NCBI RefSeq assembly: GCF_030408455.1
Contig: NZ_CP046977.1
Location: 2,232,001 to 2,296,000 of the forward strand
Reading direction: 5' to 3'
Length of the DNA: 64,000 nt
Source: Corynebacterium atrinae
Lineage (GTDB): Bacteria > Actinomycetota > Actinomycetes > Mycobacteriales > Mycobacteriaceae
Shown here one piece after another: positions 7,838-17,023 of the stretch. The position numbers and the translations under genes are program-made. The notes below the pieces were generated by a model that ran no database searches, was not told where the DNA came from, and saw only the letters and a list, made by a program, of their open reading frames with translations. The first letter of the stretch is position 1, and every line of letters begins with the position of its first letter.

Positions 7838-10399
7838 TCAGACCTCGACTACCGTCGCAACCTGTTGATAGACGGGAGTCCAGAGGTCAACATCAACCTC
7901 CGGCGCCTCGATACTGACTACGAGTGAGTAGTTGACGCCCTTTTCGCTCTGGTCCATTTTCGGTCGGTTTTTCCACCACCCCGCGACGGGGTAGACAACA
8001 ACCGCCCCTTTCGCAGCGAGGTCGACCGCGGGCCCCGTCCAGATATCGGTGTGCAGTGAGCCCGTGGAGGTTTGCTGGTCGCGACCGAACAGCCAACCGG
8101 TCTCGGTTTTGAGGCTCAGCGGCTTCTCACCTTCGTTCCGGGCGTGTTTGTTGACGCGTTGGCGGAACGCGACAAGGTTGTCTTCAGGGCGCTTCATTGC
8201 GAAACGCAGCCCGTGGGACGGATACACATATCGGCCCGTCCACCCGCGCCTTGATGGGTTCGGTTCCACAAAGTACGAAAGCGTGACGCGTAGTCGGACC
8301 TCGGTCTCTCCGAGCGCGGACAAAGCGTCGATGGGCCAGGGTAAGTGGTGCAGGTTCATTTCGCGAGCTTTGCCACTGCTGGAGTTGCCCTCGCGCTCAT
8401 AGGGGTGGATCACAGCCTCGTCGACCAGTGTCAGCGCGTTGGTCGCGCTGCGAGTGGCACGTTCCAGGTCAGGTACCCCCATGCCATAGCGGCGGAGCAG
8501 GTTGACTGCGGCGCCCTTATTGGTCGCGGCGTCGATGCGCGCCCGCATCTGAGGTGTCCACTGGGCGGAGTGGACAACAAGTGCGCGAATTGTCTCGGGC
8601 CTTAGGTGAGGGTAAGCCGCGCGGATGTCGGCCGCGATCGATGCAACATGAGCTGTTGCGGCCGAGGTGTCTCGCGTCGTCGTGAAGTAACCCTCGCCCG
8701 GGCGTTGCAGGCGAGTGGTCAGGATCGCGAGGTTCTCAGGAGTATCAACTCCGGTGCCATCCGGAGTGACAGCGAGGTTACCACCTGGTGCAACGACATC
8801 CGGCTTGAACGGCCATCTCTTCTGGTCGAAGGACACCGAGGTGCGGCTGGTTGGTGATAGTTCACCCCGGGCTGCGATCGGCACGTACCCTGTAAAAATG
8901 TCTGGAGCATGATCCATTGCGTCGTGCTCGGCGTAGGCTCCAACTACGAGTGCGTTCCATGCTTGCGCGGGGTCTTCGACGCTCTCTGCATCGCTTCGGT
9001 CGAGGTGATCGTCCTCCGCTCGAACGTCGCGAATGTTTCCCGCTGAAACAACGAATAGTCGGGGCGTCGGAGCCTCGTTTCGATCCAGGTAGGAAAGTTT
9101 AGGGACGCTGTCGTCGATGGCCCGGCCAAAGATCAGAGCGTCCAGTGTGGCTGACCATGCGGTTGGTCGACCCGACTCCTGCTTCGGTCGGTCCTCTACC
9201 CGGTGCCCCGGGTGCGGCGCCGCTGCTGGTGCAGTGATGGCCAGCATGAAAACTCGGGTGCGATTCCGAGCTGAAATCTCTGGTTGATCGACCGCTCGGG
9301 CAGTGACGGCTCCGTATACGTCGGGATCGTTGCCACCGGTGTCGGGGAGGAGCTTCACAGATTCGAGCCGATGTTTAAGTTGAACGCGCTGTTGGGTAGT
9401 GATGGCAGCCTGCATGTCTCCATAGAGCGCGAGGCCGGCCATCTCGGTGCCGTGTCCATGGATCGCAACGTCTTTGCGCCAACTCGGCTCAACCGCATGC
9501 AGGTCAGCGGCTACCAGCGACTCTTCCAGTAGCGGGTGCCCGGCTTGCACGCCGCGGTCGAGGATGCATACGACCGGAGCGTCGTCGCGCGCGTGGTCTA
9601 CACGGGATTGCAGCTCACTCACCCATTCACTCTGCTCGACCGCAGACAGCTCCGGAAGGAACGAGGCTAGTTCGTGGGGGCGTCGCAACTCGGCAATGTC
9701 ATCGATGCTGCGGAAGGTCATTGCGAGTTGTTCACTGGTGGCGCGCAGGAGGACGACGGTTCGGTCGCCAAATCCGAGGTAATGGTCACTCATCGGGAGA
9801 TGATGCTGCCGGGCGTAATCCGCTAACCGAGCGTGTTCCTTGCCGTCAACGGCGCGGAGCCAGACCTCCCACCAACAGGACCGAGTTGGATCGGCGGGAA
9901 ACTCATCTGCAGAGTCGGTCCACAACTCGTGTATCGTCGCACGGCGAATAGACGCGATGCCCTCGATCAGCGTTGCATTCTTCGGTTTCCCGCCCACGGC
10001 TTCAGTCGTCTCGACGTACCGTTCAAGCTTCTTGAGGAAGAACTCCTTCTGCCCATCAGGGATGAAAACCGTCGCGTTCACGACGGTGCCGTGACGAGTT
10101 TCCTCCCTCTGGACGGCCACAAGCTCTGGTTGAGAGCCGAGGCGGCGTGACTCCAGACTCTCGAACATCAAGTCGAGGCCAGGGAAGGACGCGAAGGTGA
10201 GGTACGTACCTGTAGTCTCCGGTTCGTCTATGGGAAGCTTCCAGGCCGCCTCGAACTCTTCATTGAGTTGTTTCCCGTGCTCCTTTCGGCTACCGCTGAA
10301 GCCACCGCCGCCGCTCGTTACCGGGGTACTGTTGGGCGTGAAAGGCTCGGACGCGGGCTGCGTCGACACGAAGATATGCGGGCGGTCTCGTTCAGTCAT
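7838..10399 (-). CDS. ietS: Subtilisin-like serine protease of an IetAS-type defence module
   Basis: An 853-residue S8-family protease without signal peptide, so probably cytoplasmic. Catalytic Asp281 (CILDRGVQAGHPLL), His316 (IHGHGTEMAG) and Ser579 (TTRDTSAATAHVA) are all present, with the oxyanion Asn455 in VVSAGN. About 270 residues precede the protease domain and about 260 follow it; neither part is recognised. It is encoded 5 bp after an AAA-ATPase gene. This pairing is the known IetAS architecture: a plasmid-stability pair from Agrobacterium that is also listed as an anti-phage system. Roles (protease as effector, ATPase as controller) are inferred from that literature. Confidence 0.85.
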   Translation of the reverse strand: MTERDRPHIFVSTQPASEPFTPNSTPVTSGGGGFSGSRKEHGKQLNEEFEAAWKLPIDEPETTGTYLTFASFPGLDLMFESLESRRLGSQPELVAVQREETRHGTVVNATVFIPDGQKEFFLKKLERYVETTEAVGGKPKNATLIEGIASIRRATIHELWTDSADEFPADPTRSCWWEVWLRAVDGKEHARLADYARQHHLPMSDHYLGFGDRTVVLLRATSEQLAMTFRSIDDIAELRRPHELASFLPELSAVEQSEWVSELQSRVDHARDDAPVVCILDRGVQAGHPLLEESLVAADLHAVEPSWRKDVAIHGHGTEMAGLALYGDMQAAITTQQRVQLKHRLESVKLLPDTGGNDPDVYGAVTARAVDQPEISARNRTRVFMLAITAPAAAPHPGHRVEDRPKQESGRPTAWSATLDALIFGRAIDDSVPKLSYLDRNEAPTPRLFVVSAGNIRDVRAEDDHLDRSDAESVEDPAQAWNALVVGAYAEHDAMDHAPDIFTGYVPIAARGELSPTSRTSVSFDQKRWPFKPDVVAPGGNLAVTPDGTGVDTPENLAILTTRLQRPGEGYFTTTRDTSAATAHVASIAADIRAAYPHLRPETIRALVVHSAQWTPQMRARIDAATNKGAAVNLLRRYGMGVPDLERATRSATNALTLVDEAVIHPYEREGNSSSGKAREMNLHHLPWPIDALSALGETEVRLRVTLSYFVEPNPSRRGWTGRYVYPSHGLRFAMKRPEDNLVAFRQRVNKHARNEGEKPLSLKTETGWLFGRDQQTSTGSLHTDIWTGPAVDLAAKGAVVVYPVAGWWKNRPKMDQSEKGVNYSLVVSIEAPEVDVDLWTPVYQQVATVVEV

Positions 10400-10404
10400 C
10401 TCAG

Positions 10405-11403
10405 TTAGACGGTCCCGTCAGCTCGACGGCGTATGCGAGGCCGTTCTTCCAAAGCAATGACAACATCACCGGTCCGCACCCGGGTGCGATCGCTCAGAAT
10501 GGTTCGCTTCGCTGCGTTCTCAGCGGCAGTCGCGATTTCAGCATGACTCAGACCGCGAGCCGCAGGGATGATGCGAGTCCAGCTCAAATTGGAGATTTGG
10601 AACGAGGCGAGCCGGTTCTTGATGACCGACTCGACTGCGGCATCATCTGGAAGCGCGAAGTCCATCACGGTGTCAAATCGGCGGAACAGTGCGTTGTCCA
10701 ACAGGCTCGGGTGGTTGGTGGCCGCGATGATCACACTGTCTGAGGTGTCTTCTTCGAGGAACTGCAAGAACGAGTTGAGTACTCGGCGAATCTCGCCCAC
10801 ATCGTTCTGGGCAGCTCGGTCGCCGCCGAGTGCATCGACCTCATCAAAAAGATATACACCTCGGGTCTCGGCCAGTGCGTCGAACACAAGACGCAGCTTC
10901 GCCGCCGTCTCGCCCATGAACTTGGTCAAAACCGTGTCGAGTCTGATCGAGAAAAGTGGAAGCCCGAGCTCACCCGCGATCACACGCGCAGTGGAAGTTT
11001 TCCCGGTGCCCGGCGGTCCCGTAAGAAGAAGACGGCGGGCAGGAGCAAAGCCGTGACGAGCAAGCGCATCGCGCTGTCTTTGTTCCAGCAGCACATGCGT
11101 TACCCGCTCTCGGAGACCGTCCGCGAGCACGAGATCGCTCAGCCTGGCCTCAGGGTACGAAACGTTTAGCAGCGCCCCGAGTTCTCCCCTCGGCTGAGAG
11201 AACGGAACCACAGCGGCAATGCGCGCTCGCTGTCCAGTTCGATCACGGAGGTCGTTCACGAGATCGCGAAGCTCTTGAGCAAACTTCGACTGCCCGGCAC
11301 GAGCGGCTTTAGCCGCAACTTGCATGGCAACGGCGTAGAACTGGGGATCGTCGCCGTCGGCGTGACTCTTAACGAGTGCCTTGAGCTGATCGTTGGTCGC
11401 CAT
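10405..11403 (-). CDS. ietA: AAA-family ATPase partner of the subtilase (IetA-like)
   Basis: A 332-residue protein with a helical N-terminus (1-90) and one AAA+ domain: Walker A GPPGTGKT (129-136), Walker B YLFDEVD (184-190), sensor-1 ATN (228-230) and arginine finger RRFD (241-244), followed by a small helical lid domain. The ATG at 11403 has a very strong AGGAGG (11411-11416) at 7 nt; an in-frame extension to 11580 has no support. It is translated just ahead of the protease gene in one operon. It probably senses or remodels a target that the protease cleaves (inference from IetAS). Confidence 0.85.
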   Translation of the reverse strand: MATNDQLKALVKSHADGDDPQFYAVAMQVAAKAARAGQSKFAQELRDLVNDLRDRTGQRARIAAVVPFSQPRGELGALLNVSYPEARLSDLVLADGLRERVTHVLLEQRQRDALARHGFAPARRLLLTGPPGTGKTSTARVIAGELGLPLFSIRLDTVLTKFMGETAAKLRLVFDALAETRGVYLFDEVDALGGDRAAQNDVGEIRRVLNSFLQFLEEDTSDSVIIAATNHPSLLDNALFRRFDTVMDFALPDDAAVESVIKNRLASFQISNLSWTRIIPAARGLSHAEIATAAENAAKRTILSDRTRVRTGDVVIALEERPRIRRRADGTV

Positions 11404-11609
11404 CAGGGGACCTCCTTTCAGCGGCACGCCTCCAAAACCTGGTGTTGACACTCCAAGCGTACCGGTCGCGGCCTCACGAGGCGGGGGCAACAGGCAGTAA
11501 GAGGCGAAGTCGCGCCAGAGAGTCTTGTGCTGCAGGTGCGCGACGCGCCCGGTTCGACGACTGTCCCCTTCGCCGACCATCGCCCACGATGGAAGTCACA
11601 AAGGCGGAG

Positions 11610-11751
11610 TGATATGTCCCGTGCTCAATGGAGGGTGCAAACTTGCACATCCTCAAGGAATCTATCAATTCCCAGGAAGTACCCCGACGAGCTCAAAGCA
11701 CGCGCCATCGAATTCGTCATCCACGCCCAATCCGACTCCACCACCGCGCAA
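11610..11751 (+). mobile_element. IS3-family insertion sequence remnant (5' end, start of orfA)
   Basis: The plus strand encodes IPRKYPDELKARAIEFVI, the standard beginning of IS3-family OrfA transposases, then breaks off after 28 codons at about 11751. The usual ATG is ATT here, so the frame is dead. The left end near TGATATGTCCC (11610) is where a terminal repeat would lie; no right end or orfB is present. It interrupts the integrase remnant on the opposite strand, so it arrived after the integrase. Confidence 0.6.
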
Positions 11752-12068
11752 AGTTCATGATTGTTCAGGAGTAGCTTGTTTACGATGTCCGTGTACGTCT
11801 TCAGGGTCGATGGCCGAACATCGGCCCCTGTCAAGGTCAGCCAGTGATCCACCAACTCCCCCACCGTCGGAACAGGCTTAGCAGCCTGGGGAGGCTCCCA
11901 GACCTCAAGATCAATGGATCTTCTTACACCAGCAAGCCAGGCCAGAGCTGCAAGGTCATCCGGGAAAGTGTTTGGCGCCTTGTACGTCTGACCATCCGGG
12001 CCAAGGTACCTTGCCTGAACCCGTCCGCTGGGAAGCTTGCGAGTGGAACCCCAAGAATTCCGTGCCAT
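11752..12068 (-). pseudogene. Phage-type tyrosine integrase, N-terminal remnant
   Basis: Begins MARNSWGSTRKLPSGRVQAR, the AP2-like arm-binding opening of corynephage and mycobacteriophage integrases. It continues through a SAM-like core-binding segment (TVGELVDHWLTLTGADVRPSTLKTYTDIV) to about residue 106, where IS3 sequence takes over. The catalytic domain is absent. It lies 146 bp from tRNA-Lys, a usual attachment locus, and is the trace of an integrative element that may have carried the IetAS pair. Confidence 0.75.
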
Positions 12069-12214
12069 AACCGTGCCTCAACTACCCCTGCTCGGTACCG
12101 GACAGTCGCGCCGGGCAAAGGTGTCGTGCCATAATGGATCTGTCCTTGAGCAGGACATTGACGTTTCTGACTAGTGGCACGAGAGTGTAAAAACACCCTC
12201 TGACCTGGTAATAG

Positions 12215-12287
12215 TGGGCCCCGTGGGGCTCGAACCCACGACCTGCGGATTAAAAGTCCGTAGCTCTACCAACTGAGCTAGAGGCCC
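12215..12287 (-). tRNA. tRNA-Lys (TTT)
   Basis: 73 nt, acceptor GGGCCTC with GGGGCCC (one T-G pair), discriminator A. D-arm GCTC/GAGC, anticodon stem ACGGA/TCCGC with an A-C at its base, loop CTTTTAA (anticodon TTT), T-arm GTGGG/CCCAC. A weak hairpin (12181-12200) follows its 3' end. No second copy of its 3' half is visible nearby, so no intact att pair was found. Confidence 0.96.
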
Positions 12288-12372
12288 GTGATCACAAATA
12301 CTAACGTCTCCCCTCGCCGGGGAGGAAATTGCCCCTTGGACCGTGGGGAACGCGGGGGCGTCGACAAGCAAG

Positions 12373-12404
12373 GACGGACTCCGCTCGAAAGAGCGGAGCC
12401 CGTC
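12373..12404 (-). terminator. Terminator hairpin downstream of cat
   Basis: A 14-bp stem with one mismatch, core CTCCGCTC/GAGCGGAG around a GAAA loop, 17 nt beyond the cat stop. The T-run is short (CCTTGCTTG on the minus strand). It also separates cat from tRNA-Lys. Confidence 0.6.
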
Positions 12405-12420
12405 ACCGTGCCGGGAAGGC

Positions 12421-13923
12421 TTAAACCTTCATGGAACCCGTAGCCAGGAAGCGCTGGTGGAAGGCCAGGGCGGTGTCCAGGTCGTGCGGGGTCTGGTGGA
12501 ACTTGGACTTGTTGGCACGCTCCACGTACTCCTCGAGCAGCGGACGGTAATCCGGGTGCGCGATAGAGATCATCTTGGCCACGCGATCACGCGGAGCCAG
12601 GCCGCGGAGGTCGGCGACACCGTACTCGGTGATAACAACCATGGCGTCGTGCTCGGTGTGGTCGATGTGGGAGGCGAACGGGACGATGGCGGAGATGTCG
12701 CCGCCCTTCGCATCAGCCGGGGAGATGAAGGTGGAGATGCGGGCGTTGCGGGTGAAGTCGCCCGAGCCGCCAATGCCGTTCATGATGCGCTGGCCGGCGA
12801 CGTGCGTGGAGTTGATGTTGCCGTAGATGTCGGCCTCGATCATGCCGTTGGAGGAGATCAAACCAACGCGGCGGATAACCTCCGGGTGGTTGGAGACCTG
12901 CAGCGGGCGGGTGATGATGTACTCGCGGTAGCGCTTGGCCTCGGCGTTCATCTTCTCCGCGTACTCCGGGGAGAGGGAGAAGGAGGTGGCGGAGGCGACG
13001 GTCATCTTGCCAGCGTCGATGAGGTCGACCATGCCGTCCTGGATGACCTCGGTGTAGGCCTCGATCTTCTCGAACTTGGAGTCCAGCAGGCCAGCCATCA
13101 CGGCGTTGGGGACGTTGCCGACGCCGGACTGCATGATGTAGTTGTCATACGTCAGACGGCCGCCCTTGACCTCACCCTCCAGGAAGTCGAGGAAGTAACC
13201 GGCGATCTTCTTGGACACATCATCGATCGGCTTAAAGGGGGCGTTGCGGTCGGGAGCATTGGTCTCCACAATCGCGACAACCTTGCTGATGTCGATGTCG
13301 ATGTAGGTCTTGCCGATGCGGTCACCGGAGTTGATGATGGGAATCGGGGTGCGGTTCGGCAGGTGCTGAATACGGTAGATATCAGCCATGCCCTCTAGGT
13401 CGAGGGACTGCCACTCATTGACCTCGATGATGATCTTTTCAGCGGCATCCAGGTAATCGACGTTATTACCAACACCGGAGGACGGAATGAGGTGGCCTTC
13501 TTCGGTGATGCGGGTGGCCTCAACCACGGCCACGTTCAGCGGGCCGAAGAAACCATGCTCCACGTACTGGCCCGAGTGGGACAGGTGAATATCCTGGTAC
13601 TTCATCTCGCCGGCGTTGATGGCGTTACGCATGATCGGGTCAGACTGGTACGGCATGCGGTAACGGATGGCACCGGCCTCCGCCATCACACCGTCACAGT
13701 CCGGAGCGGTCGAAGCGCCGGTGAAGATATCCACCTGGTAAGTATCGCCCTTAGCCTGTGCCTCCTTGGCACGCTTGGCGATCGCGGTCGGGATTGCCTT
13801 CGGGTAAGCGGCGCCGGTGAACCCGGACATGCCCACCTTGTCACCGTTATCGATGAACTGTGCCGCCTCATCTGCGGACATGACCTTGCCGCGCAGCTGG
13901 GCGTTGGCGATCCGATCGGACAT
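12421..13923 (-). CDS. cat: Succinyl-CoA/acetyl-CoA:CoA transferase (acetyl-CoA hydrolase family)
   Basis: A 500-residue class I CoA transferase, close in length to corynebacterial Cat/ActA (about 502). It moves CoA between succinyl-CoA, acetyl-CoA and propionyl-CoA and acetate or succinate in the cytosol. Visible family segments are VGMSGFTGAAYPKAIP near the N-terminus, SGVGNNVDYLD, YTEVIQDGMVDLIDAG (the Glu is a candidate active-site residue) and NGIGGSGDFTRNA, then ITEYGVADLRG. ATG 13923 has AGGAGG at 7 nt. In C. glutamicum sucCD lies beside this gene; here that space holds tRNAs and accessory genes, so Cat may carry the succinyl-CoA to succinate step of the TCA cycle (inference). Confidence 0.93.
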   Translation of the reverse strand: MSDRIANAQLRGKVMSADEAAQFIDNGDKVGMSGFTGAAYPKAIPTAIAKRAKEAQAKGDTYQVDIFTGASTAPDCDGVMAEAGAIRYRMPYQSDPIMRNAINAGEMKYQDIHLSHSGQYVEHGFFGPLNVAVVEATRITEEGHLIPSSGVGNNVDYLDAAEKIIIEVNEWQSLDLEGMADIYRIQHLPNRTPIPIINSGDRIGKTYIDIDISKVVAIVETNAPDRNAPFKPIDDVSKKIAGYFLDFLEGEVKGGRLTYDNYIMQSGVGNVPNAVMAGLLDSKFEKIEAYTEVIQDGMVDLIDAGKMTVASATSFSLSPEYAEKMNAEAKRYREYIITRPLQVSNHPEVIRRVGLISSNGMIEADIYGNINSTHVAGQRIMNGIGGSGDFTRNARISTFISPADAKGGDISAIVPFASHIDHTEHDAMVVITEYGVADLRGLAPRDRVAKMISIAHPDYRPLLEEYVERANKSKFHQTPHDLDTALAFHQRFLATGSMKV

Positions 13924-14188
13924 AAAGTACCTCCTGGGAACGGGGCCGGCTACTGGGCCCACGGTATGCATTGGGGATGATGTTCACCTCGGGCGCGCGC
14001 ACGAGACCACGTGATCCATCATTGTGACGACCACGGGTGGCGCACGCCGTTTAGTTACGTTGACCACATTAGCGGACATTCGCGCAGTTACGCCGCAAAG
14101 CTGGCGGCAATGTGAAATCCTACGAATCCTGCAAGGTCAATCGACTGAAGTTTGGGTTCCACTACCCCCGCGGGGGAGAATAAGGCCT

Positions 14189-15337
14189 GTGACTGTTGCA
14201 ATCGGCCCCCTGACGTTGAACTCCCCCGTCGTCCTCGCCCCCATGGCCGGGGTAACCAACGTGGCCTTCCGCTCCCTCTGCCGCGAGCAAGAGGTGGAAA
14301 AGACCGGGACCGTCTCGGGCCTCTACGTCTGCGAGATGATCACCGCCCGGGCCTTGGTCGAGCGCAATGAGAAAACGCTCCACATGACAACCTTCGCTCC
14401 TGACGAAAATCCCCGCTCGATGCAGCTGTACACGACCGACCCGTTGTACACCTACAAAGCCGCGAAGATGATCGTGGACGAGAACCTCGCCGACCACATC
14501 GATATGAACTTCGGCTGCCCCGTTCCCAAGGTGACCCGGCGCGGCGGCGGCTCCGCAATCCCGTATAAGCGACGCCTCTTCGCCTCCATCGTCGCCGCTG
14601 CCGTCAAGGCCACAGAAGGCTCGAACATCCCCGTCACCGTGAAGTTCCGCGTGGGCATCGACGACGAGCACCACACGCATCTCGACGCCGGACGGATCGC
14701 CGTCGAAGAAGGCGCGGCCGCCGTGGCCCTCCACGCGCGCACCGCCGCGCAGCGCTATTCCGGTGCCGCTGACTGGTCCGAGATTTCCCGCCTGGTGGAA
14801 CATCTCGACGGCTCCGGCGTCCCCGTCTTCGGCAACGGCGACATCTTCAGCGCCGACGACGCTCGCCGGATGATGGATGAAACCGGCTGCGACGGCATCG
14901 TCGTCGGCCGCGGTTGCCTCGGGCGCCCCTGGCTGTTCGCCGAGCTCTCCGCCGGTCTGCGCGGCGAGGAGCTTCCTCCGCAGCCGACGCTCGGCGAGGT
15001 CACTCGCATCATCATGCGCCACGCTGAACTTCTCGCCGCCCACGATGGCGAAGAGCACGCCTGCCGCGACCTACGCAAGCACATGGGCTGGTACCTGCGT
15101 GGTTTCCCTGTCGGCGGCGAGGTCCGCTCGGGACTGGCCAAGATCACCTCGCTGGCGGAGCTGAGGGGCATGCTCGAGCCATGGAGCGGGTCTACGGCAG
15201 TTGCGGACGACGCCGAGGGTCCCCGCGGCCGCCAAGGTTCCTCCGCCAAGGTGGCACTGCCCGACGGCTGGTTGGATGATCCTCAAGACGAAATGGTTCC
15301 CTCCGCCGGTGCCGAGGCAATGAACTCCGGAGGGTAA
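14189..15337 (+). CDS. dusB: tRNA-dihydrouridine synthase
   Basis: A 382-residue FMN enzyme that reduces uridine in tRNA D-loops. The TIM-barrel motifs are LAPMAGVTNVAFR (about 18-30), the catalytic-Cys segment DMNFGCPVPKVTRRGGGSA, VTVKFRVG, the ALHARTAAQRYSG phosphate region and GNGDIFSADD, then IVVGRGCLGRPWLF. GTG 14189 is chosen because it opens directly with the family start TVAIGPLTLNSPVVLAPMAG; upstream codons look non-coding. A C-terminal tail of about 60 residues rich in Gly/Ser is unusual but common in this genus. It diverges from cat (265 bp of spacer). Confidence 0.93.
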   Translation: MTVAIGPLTLNSPVVLAPMAGVTNVAFRSLCREQEVEKTGTVSGLYVCEMITARALVERNEKTLHMTTFAPDENPRSMQLYTTDPLYTYKAAKMIVDENLADHIDMNFGCPVPKVTRRGGGSAIPYKRRLFASIVAAAVKATEGSNIPVTVKFRVGIDDEHHTHLDAGRIAVEEGAAAVALHARTAAQRYSGAADWSEISRLVEHLDGSGVPVFGNGDIFSADDARRMMDETGCDGIVVGRGCLGRPWLFAELSAGLRGEELPPQPTLGEVTRIIMRHAELLAAHDGEEHACRDLRKHMGWYLRGFPVGGEVRSGLAKITSLAELRGMLEPWSGSTAVADDAEGPRGRQGSSAKVALPDGWLDDPQDEMVPSAGAEAMNSGG

Positions 15338-15396
15338 GCGCACACTTAAGTGCTCATCAAGAGGCGGAATGCTCGGCGACCTCCTATGCTAGACGC

Positions 15397-16134
15397 ATGC
15401 GCATCGCCTTTCGAGAGCACCTAGACAACTTCGCCCATGATCTCATCATCATGTGCGATTCGGTACATTCCATCATGTCTAATGCCTCGGACGCGCTGCT
15501 CAGGGGATCACTGGAGTCCGCTGAGGACGCCCTGTCTTCCGCCGATGCCCTTGAAGAACTGCGGGTTCGATCGGAAGAGCGCGCCGTGCAGCTCCTCGCC
15601 CTTGAGGGCCCCGTCGCCCGCGATCTCCGCCAGGTTGTCTCCTCCATCTACATCGTGGAGGATTTCCAGCGCATGGCAGCCCTGGCAATGCACATCGCCA
15701 AAGCTGCGCGCCGCCGCCACCCCTCCCTGGCCATCCCCCAGGAGACGGTGGGTTACTTCCAAGAGATGGCCCGCCTCGTCTCGGAGATGGCCACCAAGAC
15801 CCGCGACATCCTCGTTGACCCCAACGCCGACGTGGCGCTAGTCCTCGCCGAAGATGATGACGCCGTGGATGACCTCAACGAGTACATGCTCACCCTGCTC
15901 ACCCAGCGTGAATGGGCGCACTCTACCCGGGAGGCTGTCGACGTCGCCCTGCTGGCCCGCTACTACGAGCGATACGCCGATCACTGCGTCAACGTCGCCG
16001 CTCGCATTGTCTACCTCTCTTCCGGCCTCATGCCGGAGCAATACTTGGCTAAGAAGGAAAGCGACCGCGCGGAGGCGGATATGGCGCAGCGCTTCGCGGA
16101 GTTGGAGCGGCAGTTTTCGCGGCGTCGCCAGTAA
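15397..16134 (+). CDS. phoU: Phosphate transport regulator PhoU
   Basis: A 245-residue six-helix protein with two PhoU repeats; metal-binding style motifs include EERAVQLLALEGPVARDLRQV and YYERYADHCVNVA. It links Pst transport status to the phosphate two-component system. The -10 TATGCT (15385-15390) is 6 nt before the ATG, indicating a leaderless mRNA. It converges on pstB with a shared bidirectional terminator, so it is transcribed separately from the pst operon, as in other corynebacteria. Confidence 0.94.
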   Translation: MRIAFREHLDNFAHDLIIMCDSVHSIMSNASDALLRGSLESAEDALSSADALEELRVRSEERAVQLLALEGPVARDLRQVVSSIYIVEDFQRMAALAMHIAKAARRRHPSLAIPQETVGYFQEMARLVSEMATKTRDILVDPNADVALVLAEDDDAVDDLNEYMLTLLTQREWAHSTREAVDVALLARYYERYADHCVNVAARIVYLSSGLMPEQYLAKKESDRAEADMAQRFAELERQFSRRRQ

Positions 16135-16140
16135 AACTCC

Positions 16141-16193
16141 ACAAAAGACCCGCCCGGCGAACTAACAAGCAGTTCGCCGGGCGGGTCTTTTGT
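16141..16193. terminator. Bidirectional terminator between phoU and pstB
   Basis: A perfect 23-bp stem (16141-16163 with 16171-16193) and 7-nt loop, with A-run on one side and T-run on the other. It can stop transcription from both phoU and the pst operon. Confidence 0.97.
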
Positions 16194-16201
16194 AGGGCGC
16201 T

Positions 16202-16975
16202 TTATCCGAAGCGGCCAGCGATGTAGTCCTCGGTCTCTTTCTGATCCGGGTTCTCGAAGATCTTCTTCGTGTCCCCGAACTCCACGAGTCGGCCCGGCTT
16301 ACCGGTGGCCTCGAGGGAGTAGAAGGCGGTCTTGTCAGAGACGCGGGCAGCCTGCTGCATGTTGTGCGTCACGATGACGATGGTGAAGTCCTCCTTGAGC
16401 TCGTGAATGAGGTCTTCGACTGCCAGGGTGGAAATCGGGTCCAGAGCCGAGCAGGGCTCGTCCATGAGGAGTACTTCCGGCTCTACGGCGATCGCGCGGG
16501 CGATGCACAGACGCTGCTGCTGCCCGCCGGAGAGACCGCCGCCGGGCTTATCCAGACGGTCTTTGACCTCTTCCCACAGGTTCGCGCCGCGGAGTGACTT
16601 CTCGGCGACCTCCTTGAGCTTCTTCTTGTTCTTCTCGCCCGAGAGGCGGAGGCCGGCGACTACGTTGTCTTCGATGGACATGGTCGGGAAGGGGTTCGCC
16701 TTCTGGAACACCATGCCGATGGTGTTGCGCACGGATACTGGATCGACCTTGGACCCGTAGATGTCCTCGCCGTCGAGAAGGATCTCTCCCTTGACGTAAG
16801 CGCCGGGGATGACCTCGTGCATGCGGTTGATGGAACGAAGGACGGTGGACTTACCGCACCCCGAGGGGCCGATGAAGGCAGTCACGGCCTGAGCCGGGAT
16901 CTGCATGTTGACGCTCTGCACGGCGTGAAAGTCGCCGTAGTAGATGTTGACGTCATTGAGTGCAAGCTTGGACAT
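16202..16975 (-). CDS. pstB: Phosphate ABC transporter ATP-binding protein
   Basis: A 257-residue ATPase that powers the PstSCAB importer at the inner face of the membrane. Walker [10 protein letters not shown] (about 36-44), signature LSGGQQQR, Walker [14 protein letters not shown] and the H-loop [13 protein letters not shown] are all intact. The PstB hallmark [10 protein letters not shown] is present. It is the last gene of pstS-C-A-B, 48 bp after pstA, and ends at the phoU terminator. Confidence 0.97.
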   Translation of the reverse strand: MSKLALNDVNIYYGDFHAVQSVNMQIPAQAVTAFIGPSGCGKSTVLRSINRMHEVIPGAYVKGEILLDGEDIYGSKVDPVSVRNTIGMVFQKANPFPTMSIEDNVVAGLRLSGEKNKKKLKEVAEKSLRGANLWEEVKDRLDKPGGGLSGGQQQRLCIARAIAVEPEVLLMDEPCSALDPISTLAVEDLIHELKEDFTIVIVTHNMQQAARVSDKTAFYSLEATGKPGRLVEFGDTKKIFENPDQKETEDYIAGRFG

Positions 16976-17023
16976 CGTCTAACTCCTGTGAACTTGTGCT
17001 TCGAGTCTTGGGGTGCGGTCGCG

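Noticed and set aside
12181-12287. An attachment-site pair at tRNA-Lys
   Set aside because: No second copy of the tRNA 3' end was found between 3.7 and 12.2 kb, so element boundaries cannot be drawn.
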